Positions 45,470-56,739 of a DNA stretch of 64,000 bases are shown one piece after another. The notes under the pieces were generated by a model, which was given only the letters and a program-made list of their open reading frames with translations, had not been told where the DNA came from and searched no databases. The stretch covers positions 16,214,853 through 16,278,852 of the forward strand of contig CM042087.1 in NCBI GenBank assembly GCA_023512835.1, in the 5' to 3' direction. The stretch comes from Taxillus chinensis. Lineage: Eukaryota > Streptophyta > Magnoliopsida > Santalales > Loranthaceae. The position numbers and the translations under genes were made by a program. Each line of letters begins with the position of its first letter. Positions within the stretch are counted from its first letter, which is position 1.

Positions 45470-46600
45470 CGATTAGCTAGTTGGAAGGCTTAAATACCTT
45501 ATGTGAAGAAATCATGGAGGAAAAGCAGGCAAGAGAAGATCCAGGACCTGTCGGCCAAGTGATACCTGAGACCTTAATGGACTATGCCAGACCTGTCTTT
45601 GTCGGACGAGTACTCGGGCATTAGAAGGTGCGGTTCAAGCAAATAACCCGAGTTGAAGCTTTGCCTACTCAGCATGGTTGGGCAAGACGTATTCCGAGGC
45701 TCGGCACTAGATGATCCACCAAATCATCCAACACGATTCTTGTAAATTTGCGATTTCATCAAAATCAATGGAGTCTCGGATGATGCCATTAAGTTGCATA
45801 CTCTTCCCATTTTCAAGAAGGACCCAGCTCTTGGTTGGTTTGAGTCCTACTTGCTGGTAAGCTACACACATGGGACCAAATGGTGGAGAAGTTTCTCTCA
45901 AGTACTTTCCACCAAGAGTAGTTGTTGGTGAGTCAAATAAATCAATTAACGTGTTGCTGACGCACGAGGCCCGGGAGCGATTGCAAAGACTTGGTTAGGA
46001 GGGTCTAATCATGGCGGTTTGGTTACAAGTAGAATCTTTTGGTCTGTTCCACGCAAATGCAAGAGGCATGATGATTTCGGCCCAGGTTATGGAGCCTTCG
46101 CAGCAATGGAGCTTATGTAGCTAATGGCATTGTCAAACTGTCAATGGTCCATTGTCTGTAAGTTTAGCTTTTATAAGATAAATCAAATTTAACTCGGTTG
46201 AGTTGCATTTATGGAGTCGACGCAGCAAATGTCGTTGAGGCTGTTAGCATGAGGGCATGACTTAAACCAAGGCAAATAGATACGTCGTCACCCAACCATA
46301 TGAAGAAGCCCAATATGTCGTAATCGAAAGTGAGGATTCTGGCGAATTTTCCATTCTACTGACAAATTGTGGAGGACCTCAACAATTTCAATAAAATCTT
46401 ATGGCAAAGGTGTAATAAGGTCCCTACTACGGATAGATAATATGGAGAACATTCTCAGCCACTTCCTCCCCGGGTTCCAGAAGATGCCTCAAGAAGGAGG
46501 AAGACAAAGAGGAAGGCAAAGGATGAGAGATGTTTTAACTTCTTTTATCAATTTGCAAGAAGAACCTGTTGAATGAGGTGGGAGACGAGGATTGAGTCCT
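45470..46600 (+). pseudogene. G3 gag remnant
   Basis: DFIKINGVSDDAIKL (near 45750-45795) is the Athila-type gag block, followed by a degenerate version of the conserved Trp-containing block. Stops and shifts occur throughout; a Lys/Arg-rich tail is seen at about 46490-46560. Confidence 0.65.
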
Positions 46601-47209
46601 CACCACTCTCGTCAGGGATCTTGAGCGCAATAAACAAAGAGCAAACAGATTGGCTACCTAGAAATGCAGTTAGGTTATCTTCGTCAAATACTTTCCTAAG
46701 AATACTTTAAGTCAACACAAGGAGCACCAAAGCTATAATGCTGTGTTGGAAAGAACCTACACTGGAGAGAAGAATTGACCAAACAAGGAGTTAATAAGAC
46801 GCCGTGTGATAAGGCTAAGAAGGAGGTGCTGTTAGCCATAAGGATCATGAAGGAAAAGCCGTGGATGTCGTAACCGTTAAACCATCGGGCTAGTACTCCG
46901 TTGGGTATAAACCTAAAATACCGTATCCTCAAAGGTCAAGAAAGAAGTGATGCTCGATTCAGTAATTTTTGCACTTATTCAAGAAGGCTTTGGAGGGGAA
47001 CACGCCATTCAACAGCTTTGGAATGAACGTCGCTACGGCCAAATTTTAAAGGATGCGATTCAAGAGAGAGGCTACACCGACTTGGTGAGATATTGGCTCT
47101 CATAAATGAATTCATGCAGTAAGATAGCTTAAGTACTACCCAAGCTGAAGATCCCAGTTTAATGCGATTGCACCATTGCATCTCAAGATTGGGAGCAAGC
47201 TCCATGGAT

Positions 47210-47500
47210 TTAGGGAGCGAGTATCAATCATGCCAATGTTCATCTATCGAGCGGATCGGGCTTTGATCGAATAAAAGCCAATTTCCTATATCTTTACAAT
47301 TTGTTAATCGTCGATAAAGGAAGCGGCGGGCATTATTAAGACATTTTAATCAAGGTGGATCGCTTTATCTTCCCAATGGACTTTGTTAGATTGGGCCCGG
47401 GAGGAAGATAAAGGGGTCCAACCGATTCTTGGAAGGTCATTCCTATCAATCAAGGGCCTTGATCGATGTAAACTGGGGGAGTTGACATCATGCGTGAGGT
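47210..47500 (+). pseudogene. G3 protease remnant
   Basis: FIFPMDFV-like, ILGRSFL-like and RALIDV blocks occur across shifted frames, in the order of the end of an Athila protease domain. The active-site Asp region itself is not recognisable. Confidence 0.55.
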
Positions 47501-48119
47501 GAAGACGCGATGGTGTTCAACATGGAGCGTTAAGCCAAGAAGTGAATGATCATTCCATTTCTTATTGAATTGACTAGATTGTTGAATTATTGGACAGCTA
47601 CTTCAAGAGAGCTTGATCAATCGAAAGTTTGGATCCCGCAATTGCAGGTGGATTTCACGAGAGCGAACCCGAAGAGACTTATGAAGTCTTGGAAGAACAA
47701 TGAAAGAATGCTCTTCCTCTCGACTCGAATCCTCGGTAATCACGGAACCTTGCCGATTCGAAGCAACTCCCGAACATCGAGGTACGAGTTTTTGGATACA
47801 CGGGGGTTACCACTGTGATAGTAAGTGCGTGGTCGCGATGAAGAAACCGATCAGCTCTAAGTCTTGGGAGCATAAAGGGGCTGGGTGGTCCCTGGATGAT
47901 ATAAAAGGTATAAGTCCAGCGGTTTGCGTACACAAGATATTGATGGAGGAGTCTTGTACTCCTGCCGTAGAGCGCCAACACGGGCTCGATCGTGCAATGA
48001 GGAAGTCGTTAGCAAGATATTTTGAAGTGGAGGAAAGGCATCATATATGCCATTTCGATAGCTCTTGGTTGGTTACTTGCGTGGTTCCCAAGAAAAGCGG
48101 CATGGCAATGACACGCAAT

Positions 48120-48765
48120 GAGAAGAACTAGCTCATTCCATCCCGCACAATGACGAGGTGCGTGTGCATCGATTACCGTAAGCTGAACAAAGCCACTCGT
48201 AAGGACCACTTTCCGTTACCTTTCATCGATCAAATGCTAGCTGGTTAGTTGTTACCGTATTATTGTTTTCTGACGGTTATTCCGGATACAACCGAATAGC
48301 GATTGCCCCGAGGATCACGAAAGACCACATTCACGTGCCTTTTGGCACGTATGCTTCCAGCATATGCCTTTGGTTTTTTTACGACCTGCTACTTTCGAGT
48401 TGCATGATGGCAATATTTCAAGGGTTGGTGGAGGACATTATGGAAGTCTTTATGGATGACTTCTCGGTATTTGGTTCATCTTTCTCCATCCGCTTCGAAA
48501 CCGAGCCGTGTTGATCCGATGCAAGGAAAACGACCTGGTCTTGAGCTCGGGAAAAGTGTCACTTCATGGTCAAGGAAAGAGTCATCCTTGGGCATAGAGT
48601 GTCCAAGGCCAGGTTAGAAGTAGAACAGACGAAGATCTCCACCATTGAGAGTCTACCTCCTCCCACCAATGTCAAGGGCATCCGGAGCTTTGCGGGACAT
48701 GCAAGGTTTTATCGGTGGTTCATCAAAGATTTCTCCAAAATTAAGAGGCCCTAAACATGCTTTTA
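48120..48765 (+). pseudogene. G3 reverse transcriptase
   Basis: MTRCVCIDYRKLNKATRKDH and FPLPFIDQML start the fingers domain. FSDGYSGYNRIAIAP and FGTYA follow, then EVFMDDFSVFG with MDD as the catalytic motif (FVDD/YMDD position, about 48450). LGHRVSKARLEV and IESLPPPTNVKGIRSF close the domain. Several frameshifts; the MPFGL block is degenerate. Confidence 0.88.
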
Positions 48766-48865
48766 GAGAAGGATGTTCTTTCGTGTTCGAAGATTGCCTT
48801 CGAGGCATTTCTGCGATCTTGAAAGAGAAGCTTGATTCGACTGTGATAGTCAGCTCCGTGGCTAC

Positions 48866-49190
48866 CCTTTGATTCGATGTGTGACGCGAGTGACTTTGGG
48901 TCGGAGGGTGCTTGGGCAAAAACGGACAAGGTTTTCGGGGCAATATATTATGCCATGACACTCAATGAGTCCGGCTCAATTACACTACTAGGGAGGGAGT
49001 TACTCGTTGTGGTGTTTGCTTGTGATATGTTTCGATTATATCTATTGGGAACTAAGGTAATTGTTTACACCGACCACGCTGCCTTGAGATACTTGTTTAG
49101 CAAGAAGGATGCTAAACCCAAGTTGATTAGATGGGTTTTGTTACTCCAGAGTTTGATCTGGAGATTAGAGACTTGAAGGGGACTTTACAA
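48866..49190 (+). pseudogene. G3 RNase H
   Basis: [55 protein letters not shown] and [11 protein letters not shown] follow the Gypsy RNase H order, with catalytic Asp and Glu positions visible. A frameshift follows RWVLLLQ. Confidence 0.88.
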
Positions 49191-49419
49191 CTGTGGTAGA
49201 CCATTTATCAAGGTGGAGCTAGGGAAGGTAAAGACTAAAGGTATTACTATTTCGCACCTTCCCCGATGAGCAGCTCTTTGTAGCTGAAGCAAAGACGTCA
49301 TGTTTTGCTGATATAGTGAACTATATCATGCATGCGACCATGTACCTCCTAGTTCACTTATCGGGAAAAAGAAGATGTTCCTCTTTAATGTAAGAAGATA
49401 CATTTGGGATGAACTTTGT

Positions 49420-50240
49420 CCTCTACGGGCAATGTCTTGATCGGATCATCGGAAAATGTGTGCCGAAGAGGAAGTGGACAGCATATTGAGGCATTGTCAT
49501 TCATCGACTATGCTGGCCATTTAGAGTGCAAAGAACGAGTGGCAAAGATCCTACAAAGTGGGTTTCGGCGAAGCCATGTTCAAGGACACATACACCTTTG
49601 TTAAGTCATGTGATCGGTGTCAAAGAACGAAGGGGTTACAAGGAAGCAAGAGATGCCCCAAACTAGTATTATGCCATAGGAACTTTTTGATATATGGGGA
49701 ATTGATTTCATGGGACCTTTCCCATTATCGGATGGGTTTTCCACATCCTTCTAGTGTTGATTACCTCTCAAGTGGGTTGAAGCTATACCCACTAGAATGA
49801 ATGATGCTCGAGTGGTAACCAAGTTCCTTCGCATGAACATATTCAACGGGTTTGGAACACCTAGAGCAATTATCGGTGATAAAGGGAGTCAACTTACGCA
49901 ATAAGCTTTTTGAAAAGCTCTTGAACAAATATGGAGTTCAACATAGGCGTACCTTAGCTTATCATCCACAAGCAAACGGCCAAGTCGAAGTCTCAAACCG
50001 TGAGATCAAGCAAATTTTGGAGAAGACAGTGGGAGGCAACCGAAAAGATTGGTCTCTAAAACTCGATGAGACGTTGTGGGCTTACCGCACAGCATTCAAA
50101 ACGCCCATTGGAATGTCTCCTTATCGTCTGTATGGAAAGGCCTACCACTTGCCCGTTGAATTGGAACACAAGGCATTTTGGGCGGTTAAAAAGCTGAACA
50201 TGGATCCCAATGTTCTTCTTTGAACTACGATTGCACCAGA
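49420..50240 (+). pseudogene. G3 integrase
   Basis: Blocks: DTYTFVKSCDRCQRTKG (zinc module), GIDFMGPFP (first Asp), [21 protein letters not shown] (second Asp shifted in frame), then an open stretch 49852-50223 with [20 protein letters not shown] (Glu) and [10 protein letters not shown]. Frameshifted at least four times. Confidence 0.88.
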
Positions 50241-50617
50241 CTAAATGAGTTGGAGGAATTTTGCTTGAATGCCTATGAGAGTGTTAAGTTTGTATAAGGA
50301 GAGGTCTAAGCTCGAGACATGATAAGAAGATTAGCCCCTCTACTTTTGAACTAGGGGCGAAGGTGCTTCTCTTTAATTCCGAAATTAAACTTTTCCTTGG
50401 GAAGGCTCGATCTAAGTGGATGGGGCCTTTCAGATTACAAAGGTTTTCCCATATGGTGGTGTTGAACTCCAATCAACCTCTTGGCAAATATTCAAAGTAA
50501 ATGGTCGGTGTGTGAAGCCATACTACATTCAGGACCATGTTAAGGAGGTTGATCATTTCACTCTGAGCACAATTTGACAGAGGGGACGGTCAAGCTAAAG
50601 ACCTAAACTCAGCGCTT

Positions 50618-50635
50618 CATGGGAGGCAACCCATG
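50618..50635 (+). other. Post-pol stem-loop CATGGG-AGGCAA-CCCATG
   Basis: Six-bp perfect stem with loop AGGCAA, preceded by GCGCTT. I recall closely similar GGGAGGCAACCC sequences just after pol in Athila/Tat elements; the function is unknown to me. Confidence 0.7.
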
Positions 50636-51019
50636 GTGATTTCTTTTCCTTTTTATTCCATTTTATTTTATTGGGATATTTTTTTTGTTTGCTTTAACCC
50701 ATAGTCAGGGAGAGTGCATATCTCGCTTTGTTTTAATTTTATTTACGGCATTTGAACCGGGGCCTAGGCCTATATTTCTTGATGGAACTTATGTCCTTGG
50801 GCTTACTTGGGCTGTGTATCGGAACTTTAGATAACTTTTCTAAGGCCCAAATCCAAGCCCGGTTGAATTGAATCGGAAGGGCCCCTCCAATCTATTGTCC
50901 AACCAAGGAGATGAAGTTATGGATTATGAGATGGTATTTTGGGCCCACTAATTGACACGTTTTTGTCCTTGGGAGATGGCTTCCAGCATGTAAAAGTTCG
51001 AGCATTTGGAGGGAATTAG

Positions 51020-51440
51020 AGGTGAAAAAGCCTTACACGCCAAAAGAGCCTTTTCACGTGCACATGTATAATGGATCTACGGTTCATCCGTGACCTCTTC
51101 GGTGAAATTTGGACAAAAAAAGCCCTGATGTGAAAAGGGTTTTACGTGTGCACAAGGGTAGGATGGTCCAATTGATCTGAAAGTTTGCACAAAGGCAAGT
51201 GGCATCCTCTAGACTTTTTCGAGACCTGCCCGTGAAAAAGCTTTTCGCGTGCACAAGGATAAAGCGTCTTTTCAATCTCAAATTTTGGTGGAAGGCAATG
51301 GAAGTGTCTAGATTCATCCAAGCCCTGCCCCGTGAAATCACGCTTTTCACGTGCACACCTACCTTTGGCCAATCGGTCCGAAATTTCGGTTGGAGATAGT
51401 GGCATCTTCTAGAGTATTCTTTGTTCCGCACGTGAAAATA
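51020..51440 (+). promoter_or_regulatory. About 100-bp imperfect tandem repeats with G-box hairpins, upstream of the extra ORF
   Basis: Hairpin-type units near 51021, 51127, 51229 and 51328, with a half unit near 51428, spaced about 100-106 bp. Each pairs GTGAAA with TTTTCACGTGCACA or a variant (51051, 51138, 51243, 51343). Flanking TCTAGA and CAATCTGAAATTT-like blocks also repeat. The arrangement resembles the G-box hairpins of the G3 LTR U3. Confidence 0.72.
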
Positions 51441-51492
51441 ATAAAGCACTTTAAGAGGTTCATTTTCATCTTTTACCCTTGTGGCGAATCAC

Positions 51493-51500
51493 TATAAATA
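51493..51500 (+). promoter_or_regulatory. Internal TATA box upstream of the extra ORF
   Basis: CTATAAATAGGGA, nearly identical to the LTR TATA box CTATAAATAGGGG (55822-55834). It is 83 bases before the ATG at 51583 and just after the hairpin repeats. Promoter activity is inferred. Confidence 0.6.
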
Positions 51501-51582
51501 GGGAGGGGCTCCAAGCTTGAAACTCACATCTCATACTTTCCTCTTCCTTCTTGCTGAGAGCAAATTCCTTTCTAGGTTAGTC

Positions 51583-53367
51583 ATGGTGCGCACAAGAAGA
51601 GCCCGCCAAGGAGAAGGCGGTCCTGAAGCCTCTGCCACCTCTATACCTTCGGCATTGAGAGAAGCCGACATGATCTTCGTGGGGAATGTAATTGATTGGG
51701 AGATCCTGGAGTCCTCCACGCTTGATTGGGCCGAAGAAGTTATGACCAAGGCTGCAAGCTTTGGGGCTTGAGAAGGTTAGTATGCGCTCGCAGTGATCTA
51801 TATTAACCTTGCCATGTCGGACTTTTATAATTCGGTCTACATCAATGAGGAAGATGATGAGATCATTGGGGAGGTTGAGGTGTCTTAATTTCTATTTCCC
51901 CTGCTATGTTGAGAGATCGCTTTATCTGCCAAATCCCATGCATGCCATACCGACTTGAACTTAGGAGATTATGGTAGAGCTTTACAAGTATAATAAGGAA
52001 TTTGGGAAACGTCGGCAATTTAGTAAAAACGGATTTCACGGGAAATACCATTGCCTTGCCAATTTGGTAGGGAGGTGCTTAACGTTACGGACTAGTGGCG
52101 TAGACTCGGTCCCTAAGTCCCATTTGGAGTTTATGTTTTGCATCGATCATCGATTACACATTGATTGGGCTGCTGAAATTTTTAAACCGTGGAAACAGGA
52201 TATTCACAAATGTTTATATGGCCGACTACTTAGTATGCTCTGCAATATCAATATGGTCATCTTAGTGCTTAAGTAGTCCCCACGGTCTTCCCAGGATAAC
52301 CTATGGTTACGAGTTCTCCATCCAGAGGGTGCCTTAGGCATTAGTTACAAGGGCAAATGGGGAGATAGTATCCATGTCGTTCGACAACCTTCACGTCATA
52401 GCGTGCATATGGAGCGACCCACGAGCGGTTTAGGGACACCTCTACTCCCATGAATGCTGCGACAGACATCTTCTAGTTGACTTCCATGTACATGCGGTTC
52501 AATGTTCACAAGGAGGAAGTCTACAATTTCTTCCAAGGCCTCGGTGGCCAAGTTATCATTGAAGCTAACGTTCTTAACCAGGGCCTTCATTAATGGCCAC
52601 ATCACAAGACTTCAGTGGATGAGTTGCCCGAGTCTGACGCTCAAGACCAACAAGCAACCTCTCGTCCATCCGCCGACCATGGGAAGCCCCGAAGTGCTTC
52701 TTATGAAGACTTACGGAGGCAAGCGCTCAGCTACCAGGAGGCACAGGCGGAAACCGTTCGGGAGATCGGGCTGCTGAAGAAAAATCAAACTCTCGTCCTC
52801 AAGAACGAGAAGGAAGTCAAAGGTCTGCTGGTAAGATCCGGAAGGCCCCTGGGGAAGAAGAAGAAAACTCCTACACCTCTGTGGAGGATCCATTTGATGC
52901 ACCGTCACCTCCGGTACAGCAACATGCTGCCCATAGTGAAGAGACACCGGAGTATCCACAAGGTTCCGCAAGAGGCGGAGCCCTACACCGCTCCACCCTT
53001 TCCTCCAGCGGCTCCCATTTATTTTACACCACCAGCGAGGCCCGGCTCTTCACACGCCCTTATTCCCTTCATCCGGCCCGTTGCAATGGTGGTCCGGTGC
53101 GTCATCGAAGCTCCCCGGGAAGATAACCTAGGGGAGCCCATCCCACATTCATCTTCGTCCGGTCCTCTCCACTGCTGATGCCACAGGTGCTTTTCAGCCG
53201 ATTTACTTATGGAGACACCTTGCAAGCGCGTTTCACGCGTGATTCGAAAGTCTTCACGTCATCCTATTTGCGCGTATCCTAGGCGATGAGTACTTATCTT
53301 CCGATGACATTGATTTATTACGCCGTACGATGAGACACGTGGTGGAGGCTGAGCCCAACGACACCCT
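51583..53367 (+). pseudogene. G3 additional post-pol ORF, N-terminal and middle part
   Basis: ATG at 51583 (TC ATG GTG) opens MVRTRRARQGEGGPEASATS, a basic start typical of the extra ORFs of Athila/Tat elements. The frame stops at 51769-51771. Coding-like segments continue in other frames: NLAMSDFYNSVYINEEDDE (about 51810), VHKEEVYNFFQGLGG (about 52505), VDELPESDAQDQQATSRPSA (52615 on) and a Pro-rich linker (52970-53170). I see no transmembrane segment, so it need not be an envelope-like protein. Confidence 0.55.
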
Positions 53368-53790
53368 ATGGCTCGGTACACCTCTATCATGATGTGCGAG
53401 ATACATGAGCAACCGTTAGAGGAGCACATTTTCCGCCGGCGGATGAATGGAGCGGCGAAGGACATCGCTCTTGGCACCCAGGTCCATGAGGTTCTTATAC
53501 CGGTCCTCCTTGATCGACATTTTGTACTCTTGCGGTTGGACTCGAGTGTGGGCCATGCCGTCCTTTATGACCCGAGCCAAGCCCATCATTTTTCCACACG
53601 AAAGAAGAAGCTTGTCCATGGTTTCTTGAAAAAAATCAAAAACGCACTCCAAAAAGAAGGGTTGTTGACATCTAAGTTTCCTCCGGTGCATTTCAATGAA
53701 ATGGAGCTTCCCCAACAACCTGATCACTTGGTTGTGGGATTTTTATCTCGCTATTATTTGATAGCTCTATTACGAGATAAGGATACTTAG
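53368..53790 (+). pseudogene. Ulp1/C48 cysteine-protease-like domain, catalytic Cys missing, end of the G3 extra ORF
   Basis: Open for 140 codons. HEVLIPVLLDRHFVLLRLD then SSVGHAVLYDPSQ matches the Ulp1 layout of beta strand, catalytic His (H51), strand and catalytic Asp (D68), 17 residues apart. After about 45 residues comes LPQQPDHLVVGFLSRYYL, where Ulp1 proteins have PQQ/Q-x5-(D)CG-hydrophobic; Gln is kept but the Cys position is Val (V123) before G124. Ulp1 enzymes cleave SUMO-type modifiers; this copy should be inactive. Assignment is from motif recognition only. Confidence 0.6.
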
Positions 53791-53934
53791 GCACTCATAA
53801 GAGAAACATCGGTGACTTTGTCACACGTCTTAGAAGAATGGTGGCCCATGTTATCTTCTACTACGGCATTCCCGCCAACCGATACGGTCTTCTTCCTTTT
53901 TCCTTTTCCCATGCTCCGAGGGCATCGCATCGTT

Positions 53935-53956
53935 TAAGTGTGGGGGGGGGGGATTT
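53935..53956 (+). other. Internal polypurine-like tract
   Basis: TTTAAGTGTGGGGGGGGGGA resembles the real 3' tract TTCAAGTGTGGGAGAATTTG at 55190-55208 but lies about 1.25 kb upstream of the LTR, directly after the extra ORF. Confidence 0.6.
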
Positions 53957-54000
53957 CCCTTGAACCGGTTGCTTGTTTGTTTGCATGCATGCTTTATTTT

Positions 54001-55187
54001 TTTACTTTATTTATTTATTTTTTTATTTTATGTTTTTTTTGTGAATGTATGTTTTGCTTGAGGTGCATGGCTACCAAGGTATGTAAATTCTGGTTGACTA
54101 TATTGACCACTTTAGTATCTTGTTGTGATAAAGATGTTTCAATTGTTAAGGTGTGTTATAAGTTCGTTGAGCATGTCTTTACTTTTTGTATGATATCACC
54201 ATGATTTTGGAGTTGACATTGGAATAGTAAGTTGAGCATGTTATGTTAGGATGAACTTTGTAAACCACGAAGTTGAGTGCAAAATAGGCATATACTTTTT
54301 GAGAGCACCATTATCTTGCCTTTGAGTGTATTTTATGGGTTATTGGGTTACCAATTTGCTCTTAATGTTCATTACTAGCTATTTAATGGTTGGAGTTACT
54401 TAGGCGTAAGAAAGTACTGTCGTGGCTCGGTGTTTGGTGTATGGTGTTAATGATTCAAGTATTTCGGCTTAACTCAAAAAAATAAATAAATAAATAAATA
54501 AATATTGCTGTTTATGTGCAATAAAAGGGTTGTGTGAGGAAAATAGCAGGAGTGAATAATCCATCAAGGGAGAGCATAAAATGCAACCTTGTAAGGTTAT
54601 TATTTAAAAGAAGTGTGTTTCGAAAAAAAAAAAAAAAGTTTTGCGAGAATAAAAGCCACAATGGGTGAGTTGTGAGCTCGATTCTTTGGCTCAAGATGTG
54701 TTTTATCGGTCATTAGAGTAGTGTGTAAGTTGCGAAAAGTAGACTAGAGGGTGTGTTTTCCTTGACGAGCACAATGGGGACCTCTCATGTTTACTTGGCA
54801 AAAACTTAATCAATAGCTAGTAGTGCGTGTAAGAGTAGATCCTTAGCTGTTCGCCATTGATAGTAAGGCATGAGAGGAGAGAAAAGAAAGTTATATTTGA
54901 GTAAGGTTGCTCTAACCTTGGTAAGGACTCTCGGGGGGAGCTAAGTTTCATTTTATCCTTGCATGTTTGTTTATCTGAAGCTGTTAGTAATGATATTACA
55001 TGGTTATTGGACTTGATAGTAAGGGCATGTGTAGATTCATTTGTGATTCATTTTAGCTATTGGAATGTCTACTTCATCATGATAGAGTTGTATATCTTGG
55101 GAAACCATGCCTCTCTTGTTTGTTAGTTTATTCTTTCTTTTCGGTTTGGTGTGTGTTTGTTTCTTTTTTTGCTTGAGGACAAGCAAA
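54001..55187 (+). other. G3 3' non-coding region
   Basis: AT-rich, with TTTA-rich sequence at 54000-54050 and an (AAAT)n run at 54479-54503. No coding segment recognised. TTGCTTGAGGACAAGCAAAG just before the purine tract is the usual Athila/Tat 3' end. Confidence 0.65.
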
Positions 55188-55189
55188 GG

Positions 55190-55207
55190 TTCAAGTGTGG
55201 GAGAATT
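55190..55207 (+). other. G3 polypurine tract
   Basis: CAAGTGTGGGAGAATT immediately precedes TGATAACG, the start of the 3' LTR. Confidence 0.85.
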
Positions 55208-55740
55208 TGATAACGTGCATTTATACCGTTATCCTAGGCCTTATTTAGGGTGTTTTAGAGTATGTTTTGTACCTATTTGCGTGATATTTTACACATATTT
55301 GCTCTAGCCCCTAGGAAGACCCCTGTTTGGTGTATAGTGGTACTTTTTGAGTGTTTTTGGCAGGTTTTAGAGCAACCTTTTCCCACACACCTTGGCTAGA
55401 TCACTCCGTACACTCAAGAGGAAGCTATAGGAAGAAGATAGAAACAAAATGAAGGCAAAATCAAGGTGCACGTGCAAAGCCTTTCTCACATGCATTCTCA
55501 CGTGCAAGGATTTTATTGCTTAGATGCCTTCTACAACTCAAGAGGAAGCTTTGGAGCAAATTTAGGATGATTTGGAGCTGCACGTGAAAAGGCTCTTCTC
55601 ACGTGCGTTCTCGCGTGCGAGCATTTTGGAGCTCCAAATGATGTGTTTTGTTGTTTTACTCATTTTCTTCTAAAGAACTGGGGTCAAATTTGGTGTAGTT
55701 TGAGTGTTATTGAGCCTAGAACGTTGAATAGTGTCATTAA

Positions 55741-55760
55741 CCAAAATGACGTCGTTTTGG
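55741..55760 (+). promoter_or_regulatory. GACGTC-core near-palindrome in G3 3' LTR
   Basis: CCAAAATGACGTCGTTTTGG, arms matching at 9 of 10 positions, 62 bases upstream of the TATA box. A bZIP-type site by sequence; activity inferred. Confidence 0.7.
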
Positions 55761-55821
55761 CTGCGACCACATTTATAATTAGGGCACACCTTTTGTAACC
55801 CTAATTTGGCCCACCAAATCC

Positions 55822-55834
55822 TATAAATAGGGGT
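55822..55834 (+). promoter_or_regulatory. TATA box of G3 3' LTR
   Basis: CTATAAATAGGGG in the expected LTR position. In the 5' LTR the same site has changed to CTGTAAAAGGG. Confidence 0.7.
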
Positions 55835-56739
55835 CTTTGGAGGCATTGTAAAGCATCTTGAGGGAGAGAATCCGATCTGAGTTCGAAAAAGAGCTATAGT
55901 TATTGCTAAAAGATCGGATTGTCCTTGGCAAGGAGTGATTTTGAGCGGCCAGATGTCGGAGTCTTTGGAGGGTTGAGTTACGGTTCATCTTGGGGTCTTC
56001 CTTTATTGTCCTGAGTCCTTGTAATCATGTTCTTTCTTGTAATTGTTATTGCTTTTGTAATGATTATGGAGTAGTTTTGTTAGTCTAGGGGAGCAATGTA
56101 GCCCCCGATAAATTGTATTCGGTTTGGTTATGGTTGTTGAATAAAATAAAATTCAGTTCTTGTTTAATTCACTTGCTTGAATGGAAAGGCCTAGTTTATG
56201 CATAATTAGGTAATCTTAGCCCTTGTCTAGGGTGGAACACTAGTGAATTAGATTTAATATTGTATGATGGACCAAGTCTGCAACTATTAGATTGTTTATC
56301 TACCTTGATCACTTTTATTCACATGGACCAAATGGGATAAAAGCCTTAAATCTATCTTAGCATGGACCAAATGTAAGATAGGTAGGAGATAATCAACATG
56401 AACATGAACTAGAACATAAATCAAGAATAAGAGCCATAACCAGACTATTACGATCGATTGGGTGGTAAACATTGTGACCCTAGAACCTTAATCAGCGAAA
56501 TTTCTATACCAACGACTTGCCAACATTCCGATTTAATCACTTTTCATTCAAATTATTAGCATAACAAAAATCAATTGTCCGGACATAAAATCAACTTGTT
56601 AGCTTAGTGCTCGGCCGCTTAGCGGCTTAGCTACCTCCCTGTGGGTTTGACAACAGGAGTCTTAATACTCCATTTTATTACTTGACCGGTGCACTTGCTG
56701 CAAAACCTATAGAGATAATTTATACGGGTCGAGCCGCAG

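Larger units (their letters stand above)
43797..56738 (+). mobile_element. G3: Athila/Tat-like Ty3/Gypsy retrotransposon, 12.9 kb, inserted in G4
   Basis: 5' LTR, a primer site GGCGCCGGTGGCTGGGAGGC (degenerate form of the GGCGCCGTTGCCGGGGA complement of tRNA-Asp), gag, protease, RT, RNase H, integrase, a long post-pol region with an additional coding segment, purine tract, 3' LTR. The tRNA-Asp site, TGATAACG LTR start and long post-pol part place it in the Athila/Tat group. Every coding region is broken. The left flank belongs to G4 leader and the right flank to G4 gag; no clear 5-bp duplication is left. Confidence 0.87.
55208..56738 (+). repeat. G3 3' LTR (about 1530 bp)
   Basis: Starts TGATAACGTGCATTTATACC. 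It contains two G-box hairpin regions (55467-55506, 55579-55606), the near-palindrome CCAAAATGACGTCGTTTTGG (55741-55760) and a TATA box CTATAAATAGGGG (55822-55834). The right end is placed at GAGCCGCA by comparison with the 5' LTR. Confidence 0.85.

Noticed and set aside
46696..47205. Minus-strand frames in G3
   Set aside because: They lie antisense to degraded G3 gag/protease and show no domain.
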